Source of the DNA: Phocoena phocoena
Taxonomy: Eukaryota > Chordata > Mammalia > Artiodactyla > Phocoenidae
Assembly: GCF_963924675.1 (NCBI RefSeq)
Contig: NW_027077402.1
Span: forward strand, 2,542,001-2,606,000
DNA length: 64,000 nt
Reading direction: 5' to 3'
Part shown: piece after piece, positions 10,424-21,473 of the stretch
How positions within the stretch are numbered: the first letter of the stretch is position 1
Layout of the letters: each line of letters opens with the position of its first letter
Program-made: the position numbers and the translations under genes
The notes under the pieces: generated by a model
The model's input: the letters and a program-made list of their open reading frames with translations, nothing else
Told to the model about the DNA's origin: nothing
Databases searched by the model: none

Positions 10424-11157
10424 TCCATGGTGTATCACCTCACACCTATTAGAATGGGCATCATCAGAAAATCTACAAACAACAAATGCTGGAAACGGTG
10501 TGGAGATAAGGAATCCTCTTCCACTATTGTTGGGAACGTAAATTGATACAGTCACTGTGGAGAACATTATGGAGTTTCTTATAAAACTAAGAATAGAATT
10601 ACCATATGATACAGCAATCCCTCTACTGGGCATATACCCAGACAAAACCATAAATCAAAAAGAGACATTCACCACAATGTTCATTGCATCACTATTTACA
10701 CTATCCAGGAAATGGAAGCAACCTAAATGCCCACAGACAGACGAATGCATAAAGATGTGGTACATATATAAAATGGAATATTACTAAGCCATAAAAAGGA
10801 ATGAAATTGGGACATTTGTAGAGACGTTGATGGATCTAGAGACTGTCATACAGAGTGAAGTAAGTCAGAAAGAGAAAAACAAATCTTGTATATTAATGCA
10901 TATATGTGGAACCTAGAAAAATTGTACAGATGAACCGTTTTGCAAGGCAGAAATAGAGCAATACATGTATACAACAAACGTATGGACAACAAGGGGGGAA
11001 AGCTGTTGGGGATGGTGGTGGGAGGAGTTGAGATATTGGGATTGGTATGTATACATTTATATGTATAAAGTAGATAACCAAAAACAACCTGCTGTATAAA
11101 AATATAAAATTAAATTCAAAATAAAAAAATAAAATTAAAAAAAGTAAAACAGAAAAA
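10424..11157 (+). mobile_element. L1 3' end fragment, plus strand
   Basis: Sense-strand 3' end of L1: ORF2 C-terminal sequence to about 10880, then 3' UTR, then an A-rich tail from about 11096. Translation of 10557-10787 includes LPYDTAIPLLGIYPDKT, TMFIASLFTLSRKWKQPKCP and KMWYIYKMEYY, all ORF2p C-terminal signatures; further on SEVSQKEKNK is readable. A stop replaces the residue after MEYY, and other lesions make it non-functional. It follows the diverged monomer without a clear target-site duplication, because the right flank is unrelated DNA. It forms the left border of the non-satellite island. Confidence 0.92.
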
Positions 11158-12458
11158 TATTCTTCCCTTCACATACATGTATTTATATGAATAAATTATT
11201 TCCATGCTTATATCTGTAAATACACAAAAGAGGAATAAAATCTACCTTGAACCAAAAACGAAAAAAAGATAAAAAAGAACAGAACCCACCAGTTACACAG
11301 AGGAAAACCGTTTCAGGGCACTTGCTCCAATTGCAAACAATTCTGAAGTTGGTCAGTGGTGGGGCATCATCTCCCATTCAGCCAGCATGCTCCTCGCAAC
11401 AAGCGTCCTCACTGCAAAGCTGGTGGACCGTGCCGAGGTATCTGTGAGTAAACGTGGGCCGAGCCCCAGGCCAGCTGCTGCTGAAATGTTCCCACCCTTC
11501 CAAGGCTAAACACCTGAATATGTACAAGGACTTGAAAACCTAGAGGAAGGGCCATGGAGCCACATGAGGGACAGCATGCCAGCCGACTTGGTGCCTGCAG
11601 GCCAGCCAGGATGGTCCTGGCCCTGGGTGCTCTTCTGGAAGCTCTCCATTTCCCTGCCTGAGATACCCCTGCTGTCCCGGCCCCCACTGCTTTCTTCCTT
11701 CCTCACCTGTGCCCAGGGAGAAATTCCAGCGGCAGGTGTGGGTGACACATCCTCTTCTTTAGCAGGTAGCATCTTGGCAACTGCTGCAGAAAGTCCAGCA
11801 GAGCCCCACTCACACTGGGACACCCACAAAGCCGTGGCCTCTCACTCCCTCCCACCAGCCCAGCCCCGAGACTGCTGACAGGGCAGAGAAAATGGCGTCA
11901 GGCACAGCTGCAGGGGCTCTTGCTGCCTGGAGCGGTGTTTATATTGATCTCAACCCAGGCACACCTGGGGAGGGCTGGCCGGCACAGTCAGGCTTCCCAA
12001 GCCAGCCAATAATCACCCCTCAGGGGCTCACAGTTGCTGAAAATGGAACTTGCTGAATTGGCCAGGTCCAAGGAACAGGTGTGGGCTCCTGAGAGTCAGG
12101 ATAGACAAGGGGCTGCAGCTCTGGCTTGTTTTCTAATTATATTATCTGGCCCATGAGTGGGAGACAACTTCAAGAAAACCCTCTCCTAATGAGAGGAACC
12201 CAGGAGTCAGGGAGAGGAGGGGTGGGTGGTGGTTGGAGACAGAGGCCTGGTGCCCCGGGTGCAGTGGAAGTCTCTGGAAGACCAGGTGGAGGAGGCCGCA
12301 CAGAGTGATGCCCAGGGTCACAGACCTGTCAGAGCTGCTGTTTGTTAGTTCAAGTCCTGCTCTGAGGTGCTCTGTGTCAGATCTGAGCGACAGGTGAGCT
12401 GGGAGTGCTCTGCAATGAGGGCTATGTGCACGGTTCCTGTGTGCCCAGCCCTGCCAAG
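11158..12458. other. Non-satellite DNA, unrecognised
   Basis: AT-rich to about 11280, then GC-rich and without repeats seen elsewhere in the window except its own second copy at 32894-34194. Open frames of up to 186 codons exist on both strands, but none has a recognisable domain and they overlap each other in several frames, as GC-rich DNA often allows. Possible splice-like sites (for example a pyrimidine run plus TTTAGCAG near 11762) are not enough to call an exon. It looks like ordinary genomic sequence captured into the satellite. Confidence 0.6.
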
Positions 12459-12662
12459 GTACCTGCAAGGGTAGCTCTGTATCCTGGGAGGGGCCTGACC
12501 ACGGGAGCCCCATGGACTGCAGAGGACCTGCCCAGGGAATCCCATATCCTGGGAGGGGCCTGAACACGAGAGCCCCGTGGGCTGGGGTGGGGGTAGGGTA
12601 CCTGCCCAGGTGAGCTCCATATCCTGGGATTGGCCTGACCTCGAGAGCCCCATGGGCTGCTG
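12459..12662 (+). repeat. Short minisatellite, three copies
   Basis: Three imperfect copies of a GC-rich motif, each with ATCCTGGGAGGGGCCTGA followed by CACGGGAGCCCCATGG-like sequence. The ATCCTGGGA landmark is at 12481, 12546 and 12621, so spacings are 65 and 75 bp. It lies immediately upstream of the retroviral relic. Confidence 0.8.
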
Positions 12663-12689
12663 GAGTCCTGGTAAAGGATGTCAGGACAG

Positions 12690-13700
12690 TCAGTGAAGCC
12701 ACTGAGGATATACCTCCAGTAGTTCCTAAATCCTACACCCTGCTGGTCATTCTACCAACCACCAGGACTTGGTATTCTGTATTAGTCTTCACTGATGCCT
12801 TCTTTTGTATTCCATTAGTCCCAGAGTCACAAGAAATTTTGGCTTGTGAGTGACAGGACTCAACATACAACTAAAACAATACTTCCAGGCTGTCTTGCCC
12901 CAAGGGTTCAAAAATTCCCACACCATCTTTGGGGAAAGCTCAGCTAAAGACCTAAAAGTTCTACCTCTGGAAAAGGAAACACTCCTTCAATATTCAGACG
13001 ACATTCTGATCGCCAGCCCTACTAAGGAGGCCTCAGAACTACCAAGCCAATAAAGGATAGAAGTTGTCCACGTAAAAGCTCAAGTATCACAGACTACGGT
13101 GACCTGCCTGGGCTTCATTCTCACAGAAGGTCGGAGAAGCCCATCCCAGGAAAGGGAAGAAACAATTTACAGCCTTACCCCTTTCTGAAACTAGAAGACA
13201 GCTTAGGGGTTCCTGGGGAAGCCAGGGTTTCCTGCCTCTGGATCCCTAACTACAGTCTACTAGCTGGGCCTCTATATGAAACACTGAAAGGAAAAGATGA
13301 TGATCCTTTTGAATAGAATCCAGAAGTGGCCTTTCAAGAATGGAAAGAGCAGTCAATTCAGACCCTTGCCCTGGAACTCCCTAATTTAGCTAAACCCTTT
13401 GACCTTTACATTCCTGGTGAAAGGTGAATCGCCATTGGAGTATTAGTGCAAAAACTGGGACCACTTGAAATGGAACAATGCAAGAATGCCATCCAGGTAG
13501 GATAAACTATGGTCACCAAGGGGCTTGGCCCACCGCCACATCTGGCCAAGATACTGGTGGTATCTGAAAACCTGGAAATCAGCAGCCCAAAAGGCCACCT
13601 CCCTTCTAAGGGAAACGGACCCCACGTGGTGATCCTAACCCCCAACCATGCCCTGAAGTTGCAGGGTTTGCTCCGTGGGCACACTGACCTCGATTGAGGA
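12690..13700 (+). pseudogene. pol: Gammaretrovirus-like ERV pol fragment, decayed
   Basis: Old endogenous retrovirus relic covering part of reverse transcriptase. Conceptual translation in shifting frames shows a motif A-like TDAFFCIPL (about 12790-12817), then LPQGFKNS (about 12892-12915, motif B region) and LLQYSDDILIAS with YSDD at 12991-13002 (catalytic motif C; the residue before DD is serine, where this family usually has valine or methionine). Past that come pieces reminiscent of the thumb/connection region (CLWIPN near 13235, LPNLAKPFDLYIPG near 13377). Several stops and frameshifts interrupt it; no gag, protease, integrase or env could be identified. It cannot encode a working enzyme. 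Assignment to the gamma-like class rests on motif spacing and wording only. Confidence 0.72.
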
Positions 13701-14113
13701 GGCCCTCCAACTCCAACCTCCAGAGAGATAACCGGGGGCAACGGGGCACCATGACGACTCGTGTGACCATCACTTGACCTGGAGTTTCTCTCATAAAACA
13801 ACAAGAGTGTGTCCCAAAAGAGTAGACTACTGCTTGCAGTACTTACTGTACCCAGAGGGGAGCTAATAATCTTGGCGGGGGAACCGTATATCATGCTGTC
13901 ACCATAGAAAAGCCTACAGACACCCTGATGATGGTGGCCAATAAGACCGGCTGGACTCCTGTTTACTTCCAAAGGCTCTTGACTCAGTGACCATCATGAT
14001 CCTTCATCACCACTGACCCTGGACTGTCTGGGAGCTGAGCGGGCAGGATCCTGACACCTGGTGCTGTTTTTACGTTAATTCAGGGGCCTAATGGAAGAAA
14101 GCGCAGACTGTTG
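13701..14113. other. Unassigned, possibly ERV-derived
   Basis: Follows the pol relic on the same strand without a visible boundary. A 188-codon open frame on the minus strand covers 13406-13972, but it lies antisense to the retroviral relic and shows no domain. I see no recognisable retroviral protein here. Confidence 0.45.
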
Positions 14114-14175
14114 GTCAGAGCATCTAGGCTGGCAGAAACGGTCAGTCAGAGCATCTAGGCTGGCAGAAACGGTCA
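14114..14175 (+). repeat. Exact 31 bp tandem duplication
   Basis: Two adjacent identical copies (14114-14144 and 14145-14175), beginning GTCAGAGCATCTAGG and ending AACGGTCA. The same pair is in the second block at 35850-35911, so it arose before the 21.7 kb duplication. Confidence 0.93.
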
Positions 14176-14538
14176 GCCTAAGGTGGCCGAACAAATGTGG
14201 GGCGGAGTGAAACTGGACCTCACAGCGCCACTGCACATCTCCTTTCTGGACCCTTAAAGGTCATTAGAATCTATAACACTTCCAATACTGGTGCTCAGGT
14301 GGACGAGCAGGGAGGCAGGAGGCCTGGGGACAATCAACGTCACCTGGAGGCTGCTGGGGAGAAGTTCTGACCCTCGCCCACGGGTATGAAGCCTCCTAAC
14401 TCAGCACTCAGCAGTTACAGAAGAAGGGTCTGCACCCGCAGCACTCCAAGAATGAGGAAAGGGACAAAAGGCAGAAGAGAAGTTTGTCCCAGGCAAAGCC
14501 CCTTAAAAATGCCTGGGAGATAAAAATAGAATCTGGGC
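14176..14538. other. Unassigned stretch between ERV relic and LTR-like end
   Basis: No repeat or domain recognised. Purine-rich towards the end (GAGGAAAGGGACAAAAGG near 14453), a feature often found just before a 3' LTR, but this is weak. Confidence 0.4.
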
Positions 14539-14945
14539 AATAAAATAAAGTCTAACCATTTTTATCCTTTGTGCTTTGTCTAATTTCAGGTGCTCCTAGT
14601 GTCCCGCATACAGAGGTTCCACACCCGGCACTTCAGACCAGATTTCCTAGAGCAGAATGGCTCGATGACACTTCAGCTCCTGGGGCCCAGTTCAGACTCC
14701 GTGACATAGAGCCTGAGCTGCAGCCAACCAGGTCCTCGAGAGCTCAGCCCCCTCCCTCCCAGTGACTCTGACAGGATCTCTACACAGCAGCCCAGCCCAC
14801 AGCCCACAGGGTAGCACCTCTCCATTCTCTGATCAAAATATAAAGTTTCCTTTGCTTTTGAACCAAACTCAGTCTCGATCTATTGGCTCCAATGACACTG
14901 GGCAGGGGGACACTTGTTGGCGTCCACTCTGGAGGATCAGTAACA
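14539..14945 (+). mobile_element. LTR-like 3' end of the ERV (tentative)
   Basis: Two overlapping AATAAA signals (14539-14549) are followed by a T-rich stretch. About 300 bp further on there is a second candidate, ATATAAAGTTTCCTTTGC (about 14838-14855), followed by TTTTGAACCAAACTCAG, wording typical of the R/U5 part of artiodactyl ERV LTRs. It sits downstream of the pol relic on the same strand, where a 3' LTR is expected. No matching 5' LTR was found, and the ends are not defined by a clear TG…CA pair. A gene 3' end is the alternative for the first AATAAA pair. Confidence 0.5.
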
Positions 14946-15261
14946 GAAATTGAGAACATTGTAACTTCAATGAACAGATGTGTGAGCCAAACTGTAATTA
15001 ACATAGAACAGTGTATAAGGCTCGGGTAAAATAAGATGTTTCTAACACTTCCATTTGATATTTCCATCACTTTCTTATAAGCAAGTTCAGTGAAAAGGTT
15101 TGTCTTCTTTGTCAGGTCAATATTAGAGAAACAAAGTGATTTCTTTCCAAGGATGTACATCTAATAATCTTGGTTAAAGCTTCAATCTTGTTTTAAATGC
15201 TTTTGCATTGAAAATGATACCTCTCTTTCAGCTCCCCCATTTCTGAGAAGCATAAAATCTT
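14946..15261. other. Unassigned AT-rich stretch
   Basis: Lies between the LTR-like end and the right-hand L1 fragment. No repeat, RNA gene or domain recognised. Confidence 0.45.
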
Positions 15262-15450
15262 ATAATTTATTATTACCAAAGGGAAATGGTAGGAGGAGGG
15301 ATAAATTAACAGTTTGGGATTAACACATACACACTGCTATGTATGAAATCATCAGCAAGGAACTACTGTATAGCACAGGGAACTACACTCAATATTTTGC
15401 AATAACCTATAAGGGGAAATGATCTGAAAAAGAATAGATATTTTTATTGA
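15262..15450 (+). mobile_element. L1 3' UTR fragment, plus strand
   Basis: Matches the L1 3' UTR: TTACCAAAGGGAAATGG, GGAGGGATAAATTAACAG, TTTGGGATTAACACATACAC, CTACTGTATAGCACAGGGAA and ACTCAATATTTTGCAATAAC all appear in L1 order. It has neither ORF2 sequence nor a poly-A tail. Same orientation as the L1 at 10424-11157, so the non-satellite island lies between two L1 3' ends pointing the same way. Confidence 0.9.
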
Positions 15451-15489
15451 CATCATCCATCAATGACAGTAAAAATGGAATCTAAGGGA

Positions 15490-16240
15490 AGACAGTGGTG
15501 AGTGCTTCTGACCCTGAAGACTTCAATCATCTAAAGTTTGGACTCTGCCTACTTCCCAAGGCCCTTAATGAACATATGTGTAGCCGTAGCTTAAAAAATT
15601 CCCCAGTTTGGGTTGCGGAGAGACACTGATATTTAAAATCCCCTGGTGTTCTCCTCACATGAATGGGACCCTTCCTACACCTAAAACATGCCTGTCACAC
15701 CCAGAGGATGGTATACCGTCTGATCGGGAAAAGTTTGGAAAAGGCATCTCATCTCCTCATCTCTTGGTGCTAGGGTTCACCACTCCAGCGTCTTTACTAA
15801 CAGTCTCCCCACTTGGAGATGTCAGCACTGTCAACATCCTGTTGCATACAGTTTGGAATTTGTCCAGAGGATGAAGCAGAAGGAGGAGGAACAATGAGAG
15901 ACAAGTCCTAGGTGTTCGGACAGGCACATGCCACTCTAATTTCCAATCAGGAAGACGAATTGACCAAAGGCTAGGGTTGCCCATGGAAACAGAATAGGGC
16001 TTGAGGAATCCTGATGCTTTGTGGCCAGTTCCCATAAACACAAGTTGGAAAATGGAACTCAGGGGCACTAAAATTCACGAAACTGCAGAATTGAAAATAT
16101 CTATCACTGAAAAATGTCTTGAGGAAAGTCAGAGAAAAGGACTTGTAAGCAACGGAGAATGGCAGGAAAGGGATTGGAAGAGGTAGAAAGGACTCGCCAT
16201 TAAGCACAAGAAAAGGGGCTGAACATTGCCAACATTGCAG
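15490..16240 (+). repeat. Diverged satellite monomer, upstream part
   Basis: Resumes the 1.75 kb monomer at the equivalent of GGTGAGTTTCGGTGAGC, about 290 bp further along the unit than where the left copy stopped at 10423; those 290 bp are replaced by the 5 kb island. Alignment to ordinary monomers is continuous but loose, for example ACCCTTCCTACACCTAAAAC against the ordinary GATTCTTCCTCCAGCTAAAA. It is the most diverged monomer sequence in the window. Confidence 0.82.
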
Positions 16241-17975
16241 TTGGCCAAAAAGGGTGTATGCGTCTTTTTCTGTATATATTCAAGAAAAGGGCATACACTT
16301 TTTTAGCCAACCAAACAGGTGGGCACTGGAAATCAATACTACAAAACATATCACTTTGCATCAGTCAGAAGAGCCATCCTCATAAAGTGTAAACACCAGA
16401 AATGCAGGACAGGGCAAGGAGAAAAGGGAGCCCTGTGAGTCTTATAGTGGAAATGTATATTGCCAACGGTCACTCTGGATAAGTCTATTGTGTTTACTAA
16501 AGCATCTAAAAAATGAGCTACCGAGCACAGGGCACTTGCACTCATGGACGTATATCTTGGGAAAAACAAAAATCGAGAGGACACAGGCACCCCAATGTTT
16601 ACCACCTCTCTGTTTAAAAGATCCTCGACTAGGATATAACTTAAAGTATCTGCAGAGAAAAAACGGACAGAGATGTGGTGCTTATGTAGAGTGGAATATT
16701 ACTCAGCCTGGAAATCAATGAAATACGGCCAGTTATAACAACTCAAGAGGAGTTACGTGTGATCATTCGAAGTCACATAATTCAAAAAGAAAAAGACATA
16801 AGATATCACTAATACATGGAATGTTAACATGGCTACACATGAACTGAATTACAAAAGAGAAGAGGGTTTCAAATTAAGAAAACCAACTTATGCTTCCTTA
16901 AGGGGAAAGGTGAGTTGGGGTGCTGCATAAAACCAGAGATTGAAATTAGCACAGATACCATTCATTAAGCCAAATATGTAATAGTCAAGACCTACTCCTT
17001 GCTCAACGAAATGGACTCCACACACCATATTCAATGCCTAAGAATATACCGGATTAGTAAGAATCTTAAAACCCATGGACTTATATGTCTCCGTAACAGA
17101 ATCAAGCGCGTGTACAGCGGCATAAACGAAGCAGTGAAAATCCGATAAATCCCATTATTAAAATAAATTTCAAAAACAAAACACAATGACAGTGAAACAG
17201 GAAGCAATTCTTAAATAATTCACTCAGGGCATGTGATGCAACCTGGATTTACCACATCTACACCCAGAGCTGGTTGAGACATAATGCTGGACACTTCAGG
17301 CTGATAGCATTGGTGAGTTTCGGTGAACAAATGCAGATCCTTTGAAGTCATACTGCATGGTACCCATTCCAAGGGTCCCAACTCTCCAGGTTCAAGGGAT
17401 TCTTTCTTCAGCTAAAACATGCGTGGGAAACGGCGAGTATGGTCCACCGTGTGATTAGGAAACGATTTAAAATGCACCTCAGTTTTCCTATCCTGGTCCT
17501 CGGGTTCACCATTCCAGACGGTTTACTAACACTCTCCCCGCATGGAGAGTCAGTGCCTTTAACCTCCTGTTTGGCACAGCTTGCAATTTCTGTGCAAGAT
17601 GAACAGGAATAGGGAGAACCAATAAAAGACTAGCTATAGGTGTCTGCACGGGCAAATGTAAGGCTCATTTCCCACCGGGAAGAGGAATTAACCAAAGGCT
17701 CAGCGTGCCCTGCCGGAAACAGATTAGGGCCTGAAGCAATCCTGCGGTTTTGTGCCCAGCTCACAAGAAAGCGAGTTGAAGAAAGGAGCTCAGGGGCACT
17801 GTAATTCACAAACCTGCAGAGTTATAAATGACAGCTCTCCTCCAAAAATATATTGAAGTAAGCCTGCGAAGGGGACTTGAAAGCGGGACAGAATTTCAGG
17901 AAAACGATTGCAGGGGGTAGACTGGAATTGCCCAGAAAGCATAGGAAAAGAGGCAGAACTTCGACAATGGTGCAC
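16241..17975 (+). repeat. Transitional satellite monomer (1,735 bp)
   Basis: Starts with a decayed palindrome (about 16241-16312). The first 640 bp are strongly diverged; from about 16890 the sequence becomes steadily more like the ordinary monomer. Thus divergence falls with distance from the composite block. Its partner at 37977-39711 has the same length, but its last part is no longer near identical. Confidence 0.88.
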
Positions 17976-18047
17976 TTGGCCAAAAAGTGCGTATGCATTT
18001 TTTCCTGAATATATTCAGGAAAAAACGCATACGCACTTTTTCGCAAA
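17976..18047. repeat. Palindrome with compensated arm change
   Basis: Left arm has AAAGTGCGTATG, right arm CATACGCACTTT. In most copies the same positions are AAAGGGCGTATG and CATACGCCCTTT. Both arms differ at the paired position, so pairing is kept there. Three other positions are mismatched. Confidence 0.88.
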
Positions 18048-19722
18048 CCAAGCAAGCCTGTAAAGGAAATCTGCACTACAATGAAGTCTAACTGCCCCCT
18101 GGGCAAAAGGGCCATCTGAAAAAAGTGTAAAATCCAGAAAGGTAGGACAGTATATGGAGAACAGGGAGCCTTGTTATGCTGATTGGCAGGATGTAAATTG
18201 CCAACAGCCACCCTGGAGAAGTGTATGGTGTTTCCTGAAACCCATAAGAAACAAAGCAACACAGCCTATGGCACTTCCACTTATGGTCCCAAAGATTACG
18301 GAAATTAAAATCAAAAACAGACAGCCACCCCAATGTTTGGGACGGCTGTGTTCACAAGAAGCTCGTCTACAGTACCAGGTAAATATCCCAGAAAGCAAAA
18401 AATGGATAAAGAAGTTGTGGCACGTACGTGCAATGCAATATCACTCAGCAATGAAATCTGTGTCATCAGGCCCGTAGCGGCATAGTGAGTGGATGCAGGT
18501 ACGGTGATTCTACGTGAACTACGTCACACAGAAAAAGAAACATCATAAGATATCACTAATACACGGAATGTAAACTTGACTACACATGAACTGAATTACA
18601 AAACAGAACAGGGTCTCAAATTTAGAAAACCAACTAGTGCTTGCTTATGGGGAAAGGTGCCTTGGGGTGCTGCATAAAACCAGAGACTGAAATTAGCACA
18701 GATAACATTCCATAAGCCAAATATGTAATAGACAAGACCTACTACTTGCTCAACGAAATGGACTCAACACCACATATTCAACGCCTAGGAATATACCTGA
18801 CTAGGAAGAATCTTAAAACCCATGGATTTATATGTCTCCGTAAGAGAATCAAGCGTGTGTACAGCGGCATAAAGGCAGCAGTGAAAATCCGATAAATCCC
18901 ATTATCAAAATAAATTTCAAAAACAAAACACAAAGACAGTGAAATAGAGAGCAATTCTTAAATAATTCACTCAGGGCATGTGATGCAACCGGGATTGACC
19001 ACATCTACACCAAGAGCTGGTTGAGACATAAGGATGGACACTTCAGGCTGATAGCATTGGTGAGTTTCGGTGAGCAAATGCAGACCCTTTGAAGTCATAC
19101 TGCATGGTACCCATTCCATGGGTCCCAACTCTCCAGGTTCAAGGGATTCTTCCTCCAGCTAAAACATGCATGGGAAACCCAGAGTATCGTCCACCGTGTG
19201 ATTGGGAAACGATTTAAAATGTATCTCAGTTTTCGTATCCTGGTCCTCGGGTTCACCATTCCAGATGCTTTACTAACACTCTCCCCGCTTGGAGAGTCAG
19301 TGCCTTTAACCTCCTGTTTCGCACAGCTTGCAATTTCTGTGCAAGATGAACAGGAATAGGGAGAACCAATGAGAGACTAGCTGTAGGTGTCTGCACGGGC
19401 AAATGTAACGCTCATTTCCCACCAGGAAGAGGAATTAACCAAAGGCTCAGCGTGCCCTCCCGGAAACAGATTAGGGCCTGAAGCAATCCTGCGGTTTTGT
19501 GCCCAGCTCACAAGAAAGCGAGTTGAAGAGAGGAGCTCAGGGGCACTGTAATTCACAAACCAGCAGAGTTATAAATGACAGCTATCCTCCAAAAATATAT
19601 TGAAGTAAGCCTGCGAAGGGGACTTGAAAGCGGGGCAGAGTTTCTGGAAAACCATTGTAGGGGGTAGACTGGAATTGCCCTGAAAGCATAGGAAAAGAGG
19701 CAGAAGGTTGACAATGATGCAC
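17976..19722 (+). repeat. Satellite monomer (1,747 bp)
   Basis: First nearly ordinary monomer right of block 1. Palindrome at 17976-18047 has three mismatched arm positions but keeps a matched T/A pair at arm position 13 where most others have G/C. The poly-C site reads five C then T. The ORF2-like frame is open at 18154-18477. Confidence 0.93.
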
Positions 19723-21473
19723 TTGGCCAAAAAGGGCGTATGCGTTTTTTCCTGAATATATTCAGGAAAAAACGCATACGCCTTTTTTGGCCAACCAAGC
19801 AAGCCTGTAAAGGAAATCTGCACTACAATGAAATCTCACTGCCCCCCGCCCGGGCAAAAGGGCCATCTGAAAAAAGTGTAAAATCCAGAAAGGTAGGACA
19901 GGATATGGAGAACAGGGAGCCTTGTTATGCTGATTGGCAGGATGTAAATTGCCAGCAGCCACCCTGGAGAAGTGTATGGTGTTTCCTGAAACACGTAAGA
20001 AACAAAGCAACACAGCCTATGGCACTTCCACTTATGGTCCTATAGCTTACGGAAATTAAAATCAAAAACAGACAGCCACCCCAATATTTGGGACGGCTGT
20101 GTTCACAAGAAGCTCGTCTACAGTATCAGGTAAATATCCCAGAAAGCAAAAAATGGATAAAGAAGTTGTGGCACGTACGTACAATGCAATATCACTCAGC
20201 AATGAAATCTGTGTCATCAGGCCCGTAGCGGCATAGTGAGTGGATGCAGGTACGGTGATTCTACGTGAACTACGTCACACAGAAAAAGAAACATCATAAG
20301 ATGTCACTAATACACGGAATGTAAACTTGACTACACATGAACTGAATTACAAAACAGAACAGGGTCTCAAATTTAGAAAACCAACTAGTGCTTGCTTATG
20401 GGGAAAGGTGCGTTGGGGTGCTGCATAAAACCAGAGACTGAAATTAGCACAGATAACATTCCATAAGCCAAATATGTAATAGACAAGACCTACTCCTTGC
20501 TCAACGAAATGAACTCAACACCACATATTCAACGCCTAGGAATATACCTGACTAGGAAGAATCTTAAAACCCTTGGATATATATGTCTCCGTAAGAGAAT
20601 CAAGCGTGTGTACAGTGGCCGAAACGCAGCAGTGAAAATCCGATAAATCCCATTATCAAAATAAATTTCGAAAACAAAACACAAAGACAGTGAAATAGAG
20701 AGCAATTCTTAACTAATTCACTCAGGGCATGTGATGCAACCGGGATTGACCACATCTACACCCAGAGCTGGTTGAGACATAAGGCTGGACACTTCAGGCT
20801 GATAGCATTGGTGAGTTTCGGTGAGCAAATGCAGACCCTTTGAAGTCATACTGCATGGTACCCATTCCATGGGTCCCAACTCTCCAGGTTCAAGGGATTC
20901 TTCCTCCAGCTAAAACATGCATGGGAAACCCAGAGTATCGTCCACCGTGTGATTGGGAAATGATTTAAAATGCATCTCAGTTTTCGTTTCCTGGTCCTCG
21001 GGTTCACCATTCCAGATGCTTTACTAACACTCTCCCCGCTTGGAGAGTCAGTGCCTTTAACCTCCTGTTTCGCACAGCTTGCAATTTCTGTGCAAGATGA
21101 ACAGGAATAGGGAGGACCAATGAGAGACTAGCTGTAGGTGTCTGCACGGGCAAATGTAACGCTCATTGCCCACCAGGAAGATTAATTAAACAAAGGCTCA
21201 GTGTGCCCTGCTGGAAACAGATTAGGGCCTGAAGCAATCCTGCGGTTTTGTGCCCAGCTCACAAGAAAGCGAGTTGAAGAAAGGAGCTCAGGGGCACTGT
21301 ACTTCACAAACCTGCAGAGTTATAAATGACAGCTATCCTCCAAAAATATATTGAAGTAAGTCTGCGAAGGGGACTTGAAAGCGGGGCTGAATTTCAGGAA
21401 AACGATTGCAGGGGGTAGACTGGAATTGCCCTGAAAGCATAGGAAAAGAGGCAGAACGTCGACAATGATGCAC
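19723..21473 (+). repeat. Satellite monomer (1,751 bp)
   Basis: Ordinary monomer. Palindrome 19723-19794 with one mismatch. The poly-C site is expanded and interrupted (CCCCCCGCCCGGG near 19841), which accounts for its extra length. Confidence 0.95.

Larger units (their letters stand above)
1487..17975 (+). repeat. Composite block, copy 1 (21.7 kb duplication)
   Basis: This block recurs at 23221-39711. Every landmark from about 1660 to 18477 has its partner exactly 21,736 bp to the right, so there is no net insertion or deletion over some 16.8 kb, and only scattered substitutions were seen (for example T4548/C26284, A11986/G33722, T13073/A34809). It holds variant satellite, an L1 insertion, a GC-rich satellite, a non-satellite island with retroviral relics, and more diverged satellite. 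Identity falls to ordinary inter-monomer levels left of 1487 and rightward from about 17300. The duplication is younger than all insertions inside it. A false duplication of two haplotypes in the assembly is the main alternative. Confidence 0.93.

Noticed and set aside
12142..12702. 186-codon minus-strand open frame
   Set aside because: Lies over a minisatellite and GC-rich DNA, with competing frames on both strands and no recognisable domain.
13406..13972. 188-codon minus-strand open frame
   Set aside because: Antisense to the retroviral relic and without recognisable domain; a shadow frame.
13701..14538. env or integrase portion of the ERV
   Set aside because: Conceptual translations show no motif I can support; left unassigned.
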